Of a stretch of 41,432 bases of DNA, positions 9,155 to 18,770 are shown piece after piece; the stretch's first letter is position 1, and each line of letters opens with the position of its first letter. Origin of the DNA: Desulfobacterales bacterium (GTDB taxonomy: Bacteria; Desulfobacterota; Desulfobacteria; Desulfobacterales; JANQIE01); assembly GCA_028282295.1 (NCBI GenBank), contig JANQIE010000294.1, positions 1 to 41,432 of the forward strand, written 5' to 3'. The notes below the pieces were generated by a model, which saw only the letters and a list, made by a program, of their open reading frames with translations, was not told the DNA's origin and searched no databases. Position numbers and translations under genes: made by a program.

Positions 9155-9217
9155 TGTGAAAGGCTAAAACCGACTTCCCGAGGATGGGTAAACGTTTCCG
9201 GTCGGGCTTGTTTTTTT
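9155..9217 (+). terminator. Possible intrinsic terminator on the strand opposite the genes
   Basis: Within the 298-bp gap between purQ and the pilin operon, CCGAC (9170-9174) can pair with GTCGG (9201-9205), or CCCGA with TCGGG, followed by GCTTG and seven T's on the plus strand. Both neighbouring genes are on the minus strand, so this would end an unannotated plus-strand or antisense RNA. The stem is short (five pairs) with a long loop. Elsewhere in 8990-9287 I see no gene. Confidence 0.35.
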
Positions 9218-9287
9218 AATCACGATCGAGTTTTGATCGAACTTTGGTTGATCCTGAAAATAGTGCTCAAATTAAGGTGGGCTGATT

Positions 9288-10112
9288 CTACATGGCTGTT
9301 TCGATAAATTCAACAGCATTTTTAAAAATCCGGGTACCCGGCGTCATTTTTTCGGTCATGGAAATGCCCTGGCGCTTTTGCTGTTGCTTGCGTCGCGTCC
9401 ATTGCGGATGATTCGTCCAGTGATTGTAAGCTTCCGGATGCGGCATCAAACCGAAGATCCGGCCGGTGGGATCGCAAATACCGGCAATATCTTTCACCGA
9501 ACCGTTGGGGTTGTATGGGAAGGTTTGATCGGCACACCGGCCGTCGGCCCGCGCGTATTGCAATGCAATCTGATTGCCGGCAACCAACCGTTCAATGCTC
9601 GCAGCGTCGGCATAAAACTTCCCCTCGCCGTGACGCACCGGATATTCAACCTGCTCCAGCCCCCTGGTGAAAACGCAGGGTGATGCGGTATTGACTTTCA
9701 AGTGAACCCAGTCATCACGGAAATTGCCGCTGTCGTTATAAATCAATGCCAGCTTGCGGTCCTGGTAGTCACCGTCGAAACCGGGCAGCAATCCCAAATT
9801 CACCAGGGTTTGAAATCCATTGCAAATTCCCATGATCAGATGGCCCCGTTTGACGAAAGCCAACAGTTGCTCACCGACATGCGTTTTCAAGCGTACCGCT
9901 TGCACGACCCCGGCACCATGGTCATCGCCCCAACTGAAACCGCCGACAAATACCAAAATCTGAAACTCGTCCAGCTTCACCTGCCCGCCGATCAGGGCAT
10001 TGATGTGCACACGTGCGGCCCTGGCGCCTGCCAGTCGCAGGGCATAAGCGGTTTCATGATCACAGTTCAACCCGTATCCACACAACACAAGCGCATTAGC
10101 TTGAGACGGCAT
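9288..10112 (-). CDS. purQ: Phosphoribosylformylglycinamidine synthase, glutaminase subunit
   Basis: Class I glutamine amidotransferase subunit that supplies ammonia to PurL for converting FGAR to FGAM in purine synthesis. The catalytic cysteine is in IMGICNGFQTLVN, and the His-Glu pair is in GLMPHPEAYNHW. The start ALVLCGYGLNCDHETAYA and the block GGFSWGDDHGAG resemble the glutaminase domain of long, fused PurL proteins more than the small Bacillus-type PurQ. At 274 residues it is also longer than the small type. The ATG at 10112 is chosen because TGGAG lies about six bases upstream; a GTG at 10124 is possible. It follows purL by 37 bases. Confidence 0.92.
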   Translation of the reverse strand: MPSQANALVLCGYGLNCDHETAYALRLAGARAARVHINALIGGQVKLDEFQILVFVGGFSWGDDHGAGVVQAVRLKTHVGEQLLAFVKRGHLIMGICNGFQTLVNLGLLPGFDGDYQDRKLALIYNDSGNFRDDWVHLKVNTASPCVFTRGLEQVEYPVRHGEGKFYADAASIERLVAGNQIALQYARADGRCADQTFPYNPNGSVKDIAGICDPTGRIFGLMPHPEAYNHWTNHPQWTRRKQQQKRQGISMTEKMTPGTRIFKNAVEFIETAM

Positions 10113-10149
10113 AGCTGACTCCACATTTAACAGTTTCCAAATTTAACCT

Positions 10150-13146
10150 TCAAACCAGATCGCCGAAGGGGGCTTTCCAAGCCGCCTTCATCTCTTCCAG
10201 CGCCAGATCGACGAGCGGCTGACCGCTTCTGCTGTCGATACAAAACTGCGGTTTTGGGATCACTTCACCCACACAGGCAGCCGGCAGTCCGGCAAACAGT
10301 TTTTCAAACACGTCTTTATCTTGCGGTGCAATCGTAACAATGAAACGCCCCGCCGACTCGGAGAACAAAAGCGTGTCGTCCCGCGCGGTGCCTTCAGCCG
10401 GCACCTTGGTCAAATCGACGTGCACACCCAACCCACCGCCCATGGCGACCATGGCCAGATGAATCCCCAAGCCGCCACGGTAAATGCCATGCGCCGAGGC
10501 GACCAGCTCATTTTGGATTGCGCGGCTCAGCGCCCGATACAGGATCTTGAATTGCCCGGCCCGAACTTCAGGTACGTTCAAACCGACATACCCCAGGGTC
10601 TCGTAATACTGCGAGCCACCCAATTCGTTGTAAGTGGTTCCCAGGACATAGACCAGGTCACCGGCGCATTTGACATCCATGCTCACGCAGTAGTCAACGT
10701 CCTCAATGGCCGCCGAGGTCGAAAACTGCAAGGTGCCCAAAGCACTGACTTTATGGGTTTCGCCGAAAGGTCCCGGCAAGTGCCCATCGACATACATACT
10801 GTCTTTACCCGACAGCAGCGGTATTTCATAATCGAGACAAAGGGTCTTCAAGGCCCGGCAACTGCGCACCAGTTGCGCTGCTTTGAAACGGCCGTCCGGA
10901 TTCTTCACAGCGTCGTATTGAATGTTCGGCCAGCAAAAATTATCGACCCCGCCGATATTTTCCAGTGGCGCCCCCACGGCGATGAGTCGTCGCACCGCCT
11001 CGTCGATGGTGCAGGTGGTCATGTGATAGGCGTCGATAGCCGAGTATTGCGGCAGCAACGCCTGGGCAAACGCCAACCCGTTTTGCTTTTCCAGAATGGG
11101 GCGAATTACTGCCGCGTCGCTGTTCATATCCCGTTCGGCGCCCACCAGCGGTTTGATCACACTGGTCCCCTGAACCTCGTGGTCGTATTGCCGGACCACC
11201 CATTCCTTGGAGCAAATATTCGGTTCGGCCAGGATCTGTTTTAAAATCGCGTTGTAGTCGGACGGCTCGCCGGTCACCGGCTCGGTCAGTGCGCGCCGGG
11301 CGGGTGATTGCCAGTGCGCGTCAAATTGCCATTGCGGAAATCCGGATTTGAGCAAATTCATGTCCACGTAGGCGCAGGTTTGGCCGTCATATTTGATGTG
11401 CAACTTACCCGTGTCAGTGTAGCGTCCGATCACCGTGCTTTGCACCGCGTGCTTGTGGGACAACCGCATGAACCGGTCCAGGTTTTCCGGTTTGACCGCC
11501 ACGGTCATCCGCTCCTGGGATTCGGAGATCCAGATTTCCCATTGGTCCAGGCCGTCGTATTTCAGAGGCACTTTTTCCAATTCGACCTCACACCCATTGG
11601 AAAAAAGAGCTGATTCACCCACCGAGGAAGACAAGCCGCCGCCACCGTTGTCGGTAACAAATTGAAGCAGGCCCTGATCACGGGCTTCCAGAATGAAGTC
11701 ATGCATTTTCTTCTGGGTGTAGGGATCGCCGATCTGGACATGACCGGCCGGTGTGTTTTCGCTGAATACCTCCGAGGAGGCGGTGACGCCGTGAATGCCG
11801 TCCTTGCCGACCCGTCCGCCGCACATGATCACCAGATCGCCGGCAGTGGTGGTTTTCAGTTCCGCCGGTGCGTTGTCGACCCTTGCCGGCATGACCCCCA
11901 ACGCGGTGACAAACACCAGACACTTGCCCAGGTAGTCGGGATGAAAAAGAATCTGACCAAACGTCGTCGGGATGCCGCTTTTGTTGCCGCCGTCACGCAC
12001 CCCTTCAATCACACCGTCCAACAGGCGCCGGGGGTGCAGGCGCGGTTGCAGCGGACCGTCATAATCCCGCGGCCCAACACAATAACCGTAGCCCCCCATA
12101 ACGAGTTTGGCCCCCATGCCGGTTCCCAGAGGATCGCGATAGACGCCCACAATGCCGGTGATGGCTCCGCCGTAGGCCTCCATGTTGGACGGCGAGTTGT
12201 GTGTTTCACCGGTTATCACATAATAATGTTCGTCATCGATTTTGCCGACACCGGCATTGTCCCACAAAACCGAGATCACCCAGGGCTTTTCTGCCTTCAA
12301 TTTCAACGTCGGTGCTTCGATGCAGGTTTTGAACAGGTTGTCGATGACCTCTTCTTCTCCGGTATCCTGATCGACGTAGTGAAAGCGGCCGCGAAAAGTA
12401 TTGTGATTGCAATGATCGCTGCGCGCCTGACTGATGTATTCCAACTCGACATCGGTGGGATCGCCGAGCCCCACCGCCGCCCGCAGCTCTCTTGTTTTCG
12501 GATCGATGAAGTAATTGCGGATCGTGGGAATGTCGTTGGGGTTCAGGGCCAGATTGCGCTGATCGCTGATTGCCTGCAGCGTGGCTTCACTATCGATGGC
12601 AACGGTTGTCACCGTGGGGGTGTGGTCGAGCATGACCTTGGGGATGATATATCCGATCCCCCGGGCCGCATCCCATTGCGCCGCGGAAAAAATGCGCCAC
12701 TGCTGGATGATGTCGTTGGCCAGAAGTTCACCGGCGATTCGATCGATAGCGGCATGATTTAAATCCCGCCCCCGGATGCAATAGCGCTTGGACGTATACA
12801 CCGCTTCACCGGGCTTCAGCGTGATGTTGAGCAGGTCCTGAACCGCCTCCACCGCGGTGGCGCCGGGGTTATCACGCACGCCGGCGCGAAAACCGACCCA
12901 GATGCACCAATCGAATTCAAGCGGCAATGACTGCAGGGAAGAAAGCTGGGTCACCGGATTGGTGAAGATCCGGCTGCGCATGGCTTCAAGCTGGGTATCG
13001 GTCAAATCGGCGTCGATCGTCAGGACATGGACCGTCCGGATCGACTCGATTTCAAGGCCAAAGTAATCGCGGGCTTTTTTCCGGATTGCTTCGCCCTCGG
13101 CGTCTTTCAGTTCGGGTTTAAGCGTAATTTCCAGTCTGTGCGGCAT
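10150..13146 (-). CDS. purL: Phosphoribosylformylglycinamidine synthase with double PurS-like N-terminus
   Basis: ATP-dependent FGAM synthase subunit, 998 residues. The first about 155 residues contain two PurS-like units: one starting LEITLKPELKDAEGEAI, the second around CIWVGFRAGVRDNPG. The AIR-synthase-like catalytic halves follow, with motifs such as SDHCNHNTFRG, GETHNSPSNMEAYGGA, TDNGGGGLSSSVGE and, in the second half, LLSGKDSMYVDG. No glutaminase domain is attached; that is the next gene. The layout is therefore intermediate between three-part small PurL and fully fused large PurL. I use the ATG at 13146 with GGGA seven bases upstream; the frame is open to 13233 but would overlap rseP. 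Confidence 0.93.
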   Translation of the reverse strand: MPHRLEITLKPELKDAEGEAIRKKARDYFGLEIESIRTVHVLTIDADLTDTQLEAMRSRIFTNPVTQLSSLQSLPLEFDWCIWVGFRAGVRDNPGATAVEAVQDLLNITLKPGEAVYTSKRYCIRGRDLNHAAIDRIAGELLANDIIQQWRIFSAAQWDAARGIGYIIPKVMLDHTPTVTTVAIDSEATLQAISDQRNLALNPNDIPTIRNYFIDPKTRELRAAVGLGDPTDVELEYISQARSDHCNHNTFRGRFHYVDQDTGEEEVIDNLFKTCIEAPTLKLKAEKPWVISVLWDNAGVGKIDDEHYYVITGETHNSPSNMEAYGGAITGIVGVYRDPLGTGMGAKLVMGGYGYCVGPRDYDGPLQPRLHPRRLLDGVIEGVRDGGNKSGIPTTFGQILFHPDYLGKCLVFVTALGVMPARVDNAPAELKTTTAGDLVIMCGGRVGKDGIHGVTASSEVFSENTPAGHVQIGDPYTQKKMHDFILEARDQGLLQFVTDNGGGGLSSSVGESALFSNGCEVELEKVPLKYDGLDQWEIWISESQERMTVAVKPENLDRFMRLSHKHAVQSTVIGRYTDTGKLHIKYDGQTCAYVDMNLLKSGFPQWQFDAHWQSPARRALTEPVTGEPSDYNAILKQILAEPNICSKEWVVRQYDHEVQGTSVIKPLVGAERDMNSDAAVIRPILEKQNGLAFAQALLPQYSAIDAYHMTTCTIDEAVRRLIAVGAPLENIGGVDNFCWPNIQYDAVKNPDGRFKAAQLVRSCRALKTLCLDYEIPLLSGKDSMYVDGHLPGPFGETHKVSALGTLQFSTSAAIEDVDYCVSMDVKCAGDLVYVLGTTYNELGGSQYYETLGYVGLNVPEVRAGQFKILYRALSRAIQNELVASAHGIYRGGLGIHLAMVAMGGGLGVHVDLTKVPAEGTARDDTLLFSESAGRFIVTIAPQDKDVFEKLFAGLPAACVGEVIPKPQFCIDSRSGQPLVDLALEEMKAAWKAPFGDLV

Positions 13147-13192
13147 GTCAATTCCCAGTCGCTTTCGCAGGTTGCAAGATAAACCGTTGGCA

Positions 13193-14527
13193 TCACTTGA
13201 ATAAGGTTCGGGTAATATCGTTATAGAGGGCAAACATCATTAAAAATAACAGCAGGAAGAGACCGACTTGTTGCGCAACATCGCGCACACGCTCATTGAC
13301 CGGTTTGCCGATGACCGCCTCGATGGCGAAAAAAAGCAGGTGACCGCCGTCCAGGACCGGAATCGGCAGGATGTTGAGGATCGCCAGGGTGATGCTGATC
13401 CAGGCGGTAAACCGGGCCAGGTAGTCAACACCGATTTTTGCGTAGTGCCCGGCCATCTGGGCGATCAGGATCGGTCCGCCGATCGACTTGGCCGATTCGG
13501 TGCCGTTTATAATCCGGCCGATCCCCAGCAAGGTTTCCTTGATCAGACTGCCGGTCTCATAAGTGCCCGCCACCAGCGACTGCCAAAGATTCAGATCCTT
13601 GATACGATCATACCCTTTGGGCCCGATGCCGATCTTGAACACTCGCACCTCGGAGTCAGCCGTTTTGCGTACCGTTATCTCCGGGGTAACAGCAACCGTG
13701 AGTTCCTGCCCATCCCGAAGGATGGTAATGGCAAGTTGCTTGCCCTGGCTGGAAGTGATCAAACGGGTCATCTGGGACCAGTAGCGGGCAGGTTGGCCGT
13801 CGATGGCAATAATAATATCATCGGCCATCAAACCGGCCTTGGCCGCCGGCATCCCGGCGACTACTTCCTTGATGTGGGATTCCAGGGCCGGTTCAAGCCC
13901 ATCGATCTGATAGTTAACCAAATCGATGCCGAACAGTTCCACGGCCACGGCCGCGGGAGTGGCTTTTATTTCAAGTTGCCGGCGCTCACGGCGAATCACA
14001 AAACGTAACGGTTTGCCGTCACTTTTGGTAATTCGTTGCTGTACATCCGGCCAATACCGGACCTCGTCTCCGTCGACGGACAGGATTGTATCGCCGGTGC
14101 GAAAACCGGCTTCGTACGCGGCGGCGCCGTCCAGTGTTTCTAGGGTGGTGTTGATCACCTGAAACCCGTAAATCTGAAACAGCCCGGTAAAGATAAAAAC
14201 AGCCAGCAACAGGTTAAACAACGGACCGGCCGCGACAATCAAAAACCGTTTGTACAAGGATTTGTGCGTAAAAGAGAAGGGAATGTCTTCGGGGGCAATG
14301 TCACTGCCGGGTTCTTCACCCACCATTTTAACGTAGCCGCCCAAAGGAATCGCTGAAATACGATAGTCGGTTCGGCCGACCACTTTACCGAATACGCGCG
14401 GACCAAAGCCAAGCGAAAAGCGCTCGACCCCGACCCCGAACAGGCGTGCGATCAAAAAATGTCCCAATTCATGAAAAAAAATCAGAACACCAAGCACGAC
14501 GACAAATGCGATTAAATTGGTACCCAT
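13193..14527 (-). CDS. rseP: RseP-like site-2 membrane metalloprotease
   Basis: Intramembrane zinc protease of the M50 family, which in other bacteria cleaves anti-sigma factors during envelope stress. The active-site motif HELGH is at about residues 20-24 in the first membrane helix. The second zinc-ligand motif LPIPVLDGGHLLFF lies near the C-terminus between further membrane segments. Two PDZ-like domains fill the middle (around GFRTGDTILSVDGDEV and GLMADDIIIAIDGQPA), so it resembles E. coli RseP (two PDZ) rather than the single-PDZ form. It follows dxr in the common uppS-cdsA-dxr-rseP order. About 140 bases separate it from dxr, with nothing recognised there. Confidence 0.94.
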   Translation of the reverse strand: MGTNLIAFVVVLGVLIFFHELGHFLIARLFGVGVERFSLGFGPRVFGKVVGRTDYRISAIPLGGYVKMVGEEPGSDIAPEDIPFSFTHKSLYKRFLIVAAGPLFNLLLAVFIFTGLFQIYGFQVINTTLETLDGAAAYEAGFRTGDTILSVDGDEVRYWPDVQQRITKSDGKPLRFVIRRERRQLEIKATPAAVAVELFGIDLVNYQIDGLEPALESHIKEVVAGMPAAKAGLMADDIIIAIDGQPARYWSQMTRLITSSQGKQLAITILRDGQELTVAVTPEITVRKTADSEVRVFKIGIGPKGYDRIKDLNLWQSLVAGTYETGSLIKETLLGIGRIINGTESAKSIGGPILIAQMAGHYAKIGVDYLARFTAWISITLAILNILPIPVLDGGHLLFFAIEAVIGKPVNERVRDVAQQVGLFLLLFLMMFALYNDITRTLFK

Positions 14528-14667
14528 AATGTATACTCAGGCCTACGGCGAATATTTTGCCTCGTCAGTCCGGAGCCGTCCCGGAGACACAACAGGATCG
14601 GACCCTATAACATTCCAAACGTAATTCATCAATTGCTTATTACAACCGCATCGCGGGCGCGAAACCC

Positions 14668-15825
14668 TCACCCGGCGGCAATCAGCCGCCGGGTCTGATC
14701 GCGGGCCCATTGATCGGCAGCGTTGATGGCGTTTAAATCAGGTTTGGCCACCAGTTGATGTGTGCGCATGACCTGCTCAATCAACTCCGGAATCCGGGTG
14801 AACCCGATTTTCGCGTCCAAAAAGGCCTCAACCGCCACTTCGTTCGCGGCATTGAGCACGGCCGGCAAGGTTTCCCCCCGCCGACAAGCCTCGAACGCCA
14901 GGCGCAAACAGGGAAATTTATCGAGATCCGGTTTCTTGAACGTCAACGCGCCGACCGTTGCAAAATCGAGCCGGGGCTGCGCCAGTTCAAGACGTTCGGG
15001 AAAGGACAAGGCATAGGCGATAGCCCCTTTCATATCGGGCAGCGACAGTTGGGCCAGTATCGAACCGTCCCGGTAGCCCACCATGGAGTGGATGATACTT
15101 TGTGGATGGACCACAACTTCAATTTTCTCCGCCGGCACATCAAACAGCCAGCGGGCCTCAATCACCTCCAGCCCTTTATTCATAAGGGTCGCCGAATCGA
15201 TGCTGATTTTGCGGCCCATGTTCCAGGTAGGATGATTCAGGGCATCTTGCGGCGTGATGTCGGCAAACTGCTCCGCCGGTCGATTCAAAAAGGGCCCGCC
15301 CGAAGCGGTCAGGATGATCTTTTCCAACTGTGCGCGTTTTTGCCCGTTTAAACACTGAAAGATGGCGCTGTGTTCGCTGTCGATGGGCAGAATCGATACC
15401 TGATTTCGACTGGCCGCCGCCATGACCAGTGGGCCGGCCATCACAAGCGTCTCCTTGTTGGCCAGAGCAACGTGTTTGCGTGCACCGATTGCGGCCATGG
15501 TCGGTGCCAAGCCGGCACTGCCCACCATGGCGGCCACAACGGAATCACTCTGTTCAAGCCGGGCGGCTTCGCAGTAACCTTGCGCGCCAAACAAGATACG
15601 GACGTCGGTCTTGTCGGGCAACAAGTGTTCCAGCGCCGCCGCGCGCCGCTCGTCGAGCACCACCGCCAACCGGGGCTTGAACCGATCGATCTGTTCGGCC
15701 AAAAGGGAAACGTTGACACCGGCAGCCAGGGCCTGCACTTTGTAGCGGTCGGGAAACTTCCCGACGATTGACAGTGTATTGGTTCCGATGGACCCGGTCG
15801 AGCCTAAAACAGTCAGATTTTTCAT
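14668..15825 (-). CDS. dxr: 1-deoxy-D-xylulose 5-phosphate reductoisomerase
   Basis: Second enzyme of the MEP pathway, converting DXP to MEP with NADPH. The NADPH-binding motif GSTGSIGTNTL is at the N-terminus. The metal and substrate region includes PIDSEHSAIFQCL, and ASGGPF and MGRKISIDSATLMNKGLE are classic Dxr blocks. The start is ATG at 15825, giving 385 residues; the frame extends 15 codons further upstream only by running into cdsA. The cdsA stop is one base away, so the two are coupled. With uppS upstream it links isoprenoid precursor supply to undecaprenyl phosphate synthesis. Confidence 0.95.
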   Translation of the reverse strand: MKNLTVLGSTGSIGTNTLSIVGKFPDRYKVQALAAGVNVSLLAEQIDRFKPRLAVVLDERRAAALEHLLPDKTDVRILFGAQGYCEAARLEQSDSVVAAMVGSAGLAPTMAAIGARKHVALANKETLVMAGPLVMAAASRNQVSILPIDSEHSAIFQCLNGQKRAQLEKIILTASGGPFLNRPAEQFADITPQDALNHPTWNMGRKISIDSATLMNKGLEVIEARWLFDVPAEKIEVVVHPQSIIHSMVGYRDGSILAQLSLPDMKGAIAYALSFPERLELAQPRLDFATVGALTFKKPDLDKFPCLRLAFEACRRGETLPAVLNAANEVAVEAFLDAKIGFTRIPELIEQVMRTHQLVAKPDLNAINAADQWARDQTRRLIAAG

Positions 15826-15826
15826 T

Positions 15827-16645
15827 CTACACGACATATTGCATAAAGAAGTAAGCCAGGGGGGCGGCAAACAGCAACGCGTCGATACGGTCTAAAATAC
15901 CGCCATGGCCCGGCAGCAATGACCCGGAATCCTTTATTCGGGCTGAGCGTTTAAATACCGATTCAAATAAATCGCCGGCCTGACCGGCCATTCCGGTGAC
16001 AACGAACATCAACAGACAACCACCCCAGTTCAAATCCGGAAAAAACAGCATTTTGTATAAGCTGCCGACAGCCACATTGGCGCCGAGCCCGCCGAGCGCC
16101 CCTTCAACGGTTTTACCCGGACTGACCGAAGGACAAAGCTTATGGCGCCCCCAATAGGTACCGGCATAATATGCGGCGACATCACCTGCGAAAATGATGC
16201 AGATCAGAAAAAAAATCCAATTGGCGCCCTCGACACCACTGCGCATCAATACCAGATAAGCGAGAAACACAGGAATGTACACAATGCCGAGAACCTGCTT
16301 GATCACCAATTCAGGCACAGCAGCGTCTTTTTTGAACAATTTCAACGCGATCAGCGCCGTGGCGATCAAATTGAGCGATATCAGATATAAAATAACATCA
16401 AAGTGTCCCAATCCGGCGGCGGCGATGATCACCGGCCCGATGATCAAACCCAGGATTTGGATCGGCCCGCGTGTGGCCTGTCGATGATCATTGAAAACAA
16501 TGCCGAAATACTCCCACAAGGCCACCGCGCAGACAGCCATGATGAACAACGTGAACAACACAAGGCCACCCATGTATATCAACAGAAATAGCAGGGGGGC
16601 TGCAACCAGACTTGTGATCCAACGTTTTTGGTGAGTTATCCGCAT
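15827..16645 (-). CDS. cdsA: Phosphatidate cytidylyltransferase
   Basis: Integral membrane enzyme that makes CDP-diacylglycerol from phosphatidate and CTP for phospholipid synthesis. It has several hydrophobic helices and the C-terminal signature DSGSLLPGHGGILDRIDALL. The segment SPGKTVEGALGG is also characteristic. 272 residues is a normal length. AAGG lies about nine bases before the ATG. It sits between uppS and dxr, as in many proteobacteria. Confidence 0.95.
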   Translation of the reverse strand: MRITHQKRWITSLVAAPLLFLLIYMGGLVLFTLFIMAVCAVALWEYFGIVFNDHRQATRGPIQILGLIIGPVIIAAAGLGHFDVILYLISLNLIATALIALKLFKKDAAVPELVIKQVLGIVYIPVFLAYLVLMRSGVEGANWIFFLICIIFAGDVAAYYAGTYWGRHKLCPSVSPGKTVEGALGGLGANVAVGSLYKMLFFPDLNWGGCLLMFVVTGMAGQAGDLFESVFKRSARIKDSGSLLPGHGGILDRIDALLFAAPLAYFFMQYVV

Positions 16646-16698
16646 TAACTATGCCTTCCGATTCGAAACCGCGCTTATGACCGCTTCCGGAAGTACTG

Positions 16699-17451
16699 TC
16701 ATACTTGGCCACCGACCCTGCCGAAACGACGCTCCCGCGTTTGGTAGGCTTTAAGAATCTCTAAAAACTCCACCTCGGAAAAATCGGGCCACAAGGTCTT
16801 GGTCACAAAAATTTCAGCGTAGGCAATTTGCCAGAGTAAAAAATTGCTGATTCGCATCTCGCCGCTGGTTCGAATCAAAATATCCGGATCGGGCATCGAT
16901 TGTGTGTACAGACAATTGCTTATGATATTTTCGGTAATTCGGTCCGGATCAAGCGATCCAGCCCGAACCTGTTGCGCAATCTGCTGAACCGCCCGCGTTA
17001 TTTCCGCGCGGCTGCCGTAGCTTAGCGCCAGGTTCAACGTCATGTGCCGGTTGTTCCCGGTTGCAGCACAAACGTCATGAATGGTCGCCCGGACATCATC
17101 GGGCAGATTTTCGATCTGCCCGATGCAGCTCAAGCGGATATCCTGCGCCATCATCTCGGCTTTTTCTTTTAACAGGAATTTTTTAAGCAGGGCCATCAAT
17201 GCGGCCACTTCCTGGCGTGGTCGTTGCCAGTTCTCCGTTGAAAAGGCGTACAACGTTAGGTAGGGGATATTCTGTTTGCGGCAGGTACGCACTGCCATGC
17301 GCACGGTTTCGGTCCCTTTTTCATGGCCCCTGATGCGATTGAGCACCCGTTTTTTCGCCCAGCGGCCATTGCCGTCCATGATGATAGCCACATGCCGGGG
17401 AAGCTTATCCGGGTCGAGGTCAACGGCTGCCGTGGCAGATGAAAAACTCAA
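16699..17451 (-). CDS. uppS: Isoprenyl transferase (undecaprenyl diphosphate synthase)
   Basis: Cis-prenyltransferase that builds the C55 lipid carrier for cell-wall synthesis. The family motif HVAIIMDGNGRWAKKR (catalytic Asp) is near residue 27, and the C-terminal block PDILIRTSGEMRISNFLLWQ carries the conserved RTSGE residues. Start: TTG at 17451 overlapping the frr stop as TTGA; no better start is seen before the conserved block. 250 residues is normal. Confidence 0.94.
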   Translation of the reverse strand: MSFSSATAAVDLDPDKLPRHVAIIMDGNGRWAKKRVLNRIRGHEKGTETVRMAVRTCRKQNIPYLTLYAFSTENWQRPRQEVAALMALLKKFLLKEKAEMMAQDIRLSCIGQIENLPDDVRATIHDVCAATGNNRHMTLNLALSYGSRAEITRAVQQIAQQVRAGSLDPDRITENIISNCLYTQSMPDPDILIRTSGEMRISNFLLWQIAYAEIFVTKTLWPDFSEVEFLEILKAYQTRERRFGRVGGQV

Positions 17452-18005
17452 AACTCGAGAATCTCTTTCTCTTTTTCCTTATAGATGCCGTCAATCTGCT
17501 TGATGTAGTCGTCGGTAATTTTCTGAACTTGATCCTGCGCTTTAAAGGCATCGTCCTCGGTGATATCACCGTCCTTTTTAAATCCCTTCAACAACTCATT
17601 GGCGTCCCGACGGATGTTACGTACCGCGACCTTGTATTCTTCACAGGTTTTGCTGACGACTTTGACCAGCTCCTTGCGACGCTCTTCGGTCAACGCCGGT
17701 ATGGAAATGCGAATAATCTTGCCGTCATTGGACGGCGTCAGTCCCAGATCGGATGCCAGGATGGCTTTTTCAATATCTTTGAGGGCTGTAACGTCCCAAG
17801 GCTGAACCACGATCAAACGGCTCTCGGGAACAGACAGTGACGCCATTTGATTTAACGGTGTCAGTGTGCCGTAGTAATCCACTTTGATGCCGTCCAACAG
17901 TGCCGTCGAAGCACGCCCGGTGCGGACCCGTTTCAACTCATTTTGCAGGGCCGTTATCGATTTGCCCATCCGGTCTTTTGTCTCTTGATAGGTATCCTCA
18001 ATCAT
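17448..18005 (-). CDS. frr: Ribosome recycling factor
   Basis: Works with EF-G to split post-termination ribosomes. All 185 residues fit the family: N-terminal helix with MGKSITALQNELKRVRTGRAS, then VDYYGTLTPLNQMASLSVPE, and a C-terminal helical part with ISIPALTEERRKEL and IRRDAN. AAGG lies eight bases before the ATG. It is in the usual rpsB-tsf-pyrH-frr order. Confidence 0.97.
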   Translation of the reverse strand: MIEDTYQETKDRMGKSITALQNELKRVRTGRASTALLDGIKVDYYGTLTPLNQMASLSVPESRLIVVQPWDVTALKDIEKAILASDLGLTPSNDGKIIRISIPALTEERRKELVKVVSKTCEEYKVAVRNIRRDANELLKGFKKDGDITEDDAFKAQDQVQKITDDYIKQIDGIYKEKEKEILEF

Positions 18006-18035
18006 TGGCTCACCCTTGCTTTTTTCGATTCAACG

Positions 18036-18767
18036 TCAGGTTTTGTTGCGATTTTTATTGATACGGGTGCCCACCGGTTCGCCACAAATGACGCGACGGA
18101 TATTGCCGGCCTCTCTCAAATTAAACACAACCAGGGGCAAATCATTATCCATGGCCAGCGAGATTGCGGTCATGTCCATCACACGCAACTGTTTTTCCAA
18201 TACCTCCATATAGTTAATATCGGAAACAAATCTGGCATCCGGGTTAACGGCCGGGTCGGAATCGTAAATGCCGTCGACCTTGGTCGCTTTCAACAGGATT
18301 TCGGCCTGGATCTCCTGGGCCCGCAGCACCGCAGCGGTGTCGGTGGTAAAATAAGGATTACCGGTACCTGCAGCAAAAATAACCACACGCCCTTTTTCAA
18401 GATGCCGGACAGCCCGGCGTAAAATATACGGTTCGGCCAACTCATGCATGGAAATGGCACTCAAAACGCGGGTCTGAATCTGAATTGCTTCCAAAGCCCC
18501 CTGCAGAGCCAGGGAGTTGATAACCGTTGCCAGCATGCCCATGTTGTCGGCAGAAGCGCGATCCATGCCGTAGGAGCCGGCGGCGATACCGCGGAAAATG
18601 TTTCCGCCGCCCACGACCACGGCAACTTGAACGCCGAAATCGACAACCGACTGGATCTCCTCAGCGACATACTTGATAACATCCGCAGAGATACCGAAGC
18701 CCTGATTCCCCATCAGGGCTTCACCGCTCAACTTCAACAGAACTCGCTTATACAGAGGATGTCCCAA
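18036..18767 (-). CDS. pyrH: UMP kinase
   Basis: Phosphorylates UMP to UDP in pyrimidine synthesis. Family motifs are [12 protein letters not shown] at the N-terminus, [11 protein letters not shown] and [16 protein letters not shown]. 243 residues is typical of the bacterial amino-acid-kinase-fold enzyme. The start is a TTG at 18767, three bases after the tsf stop, with GAGG about eight bases upstream inside the end of tsf, so translation is probably coupled. Confidence 0.96.
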   Translation of the reverse strand: MGHPLYKRVLLKLSGEALMGNQGFGISADVIKYVAEEIQSVVDFGVQVAVVVGGGNIFRGIAAGSYGMDRASADNMGMLATVINSLALQGALEAIQIQTRVLSAISMHELAEPYILRRAVRHLEKGRVVIFAAGTGNPYFTTDTAAVLRAQEIQAEILLKATKVDGIYDSDPAVNPDARFVSDINYMEVLEKQLRVMDMTAISLAMDNDLPLVVFNLREAGNIRRVICGEPVGTRINKNRNKT

Positions 18768-18770
18768 AAT

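Noticed and set aside
9121-9217. c-di-GMP (GEMM) riboswitch upstream of the pilin operon
   Set aside because: I checked both strands for the AAACC / GACGCAAAGCC core and paired stems and did not find them. Only short chance similarities exist.
11662-12762. 366-codon plus-strand frame inside purL
   Set aside because: It is antisense to conserved PurL catalytic motifs and has no recognisable domain, so it is a mirror frame.
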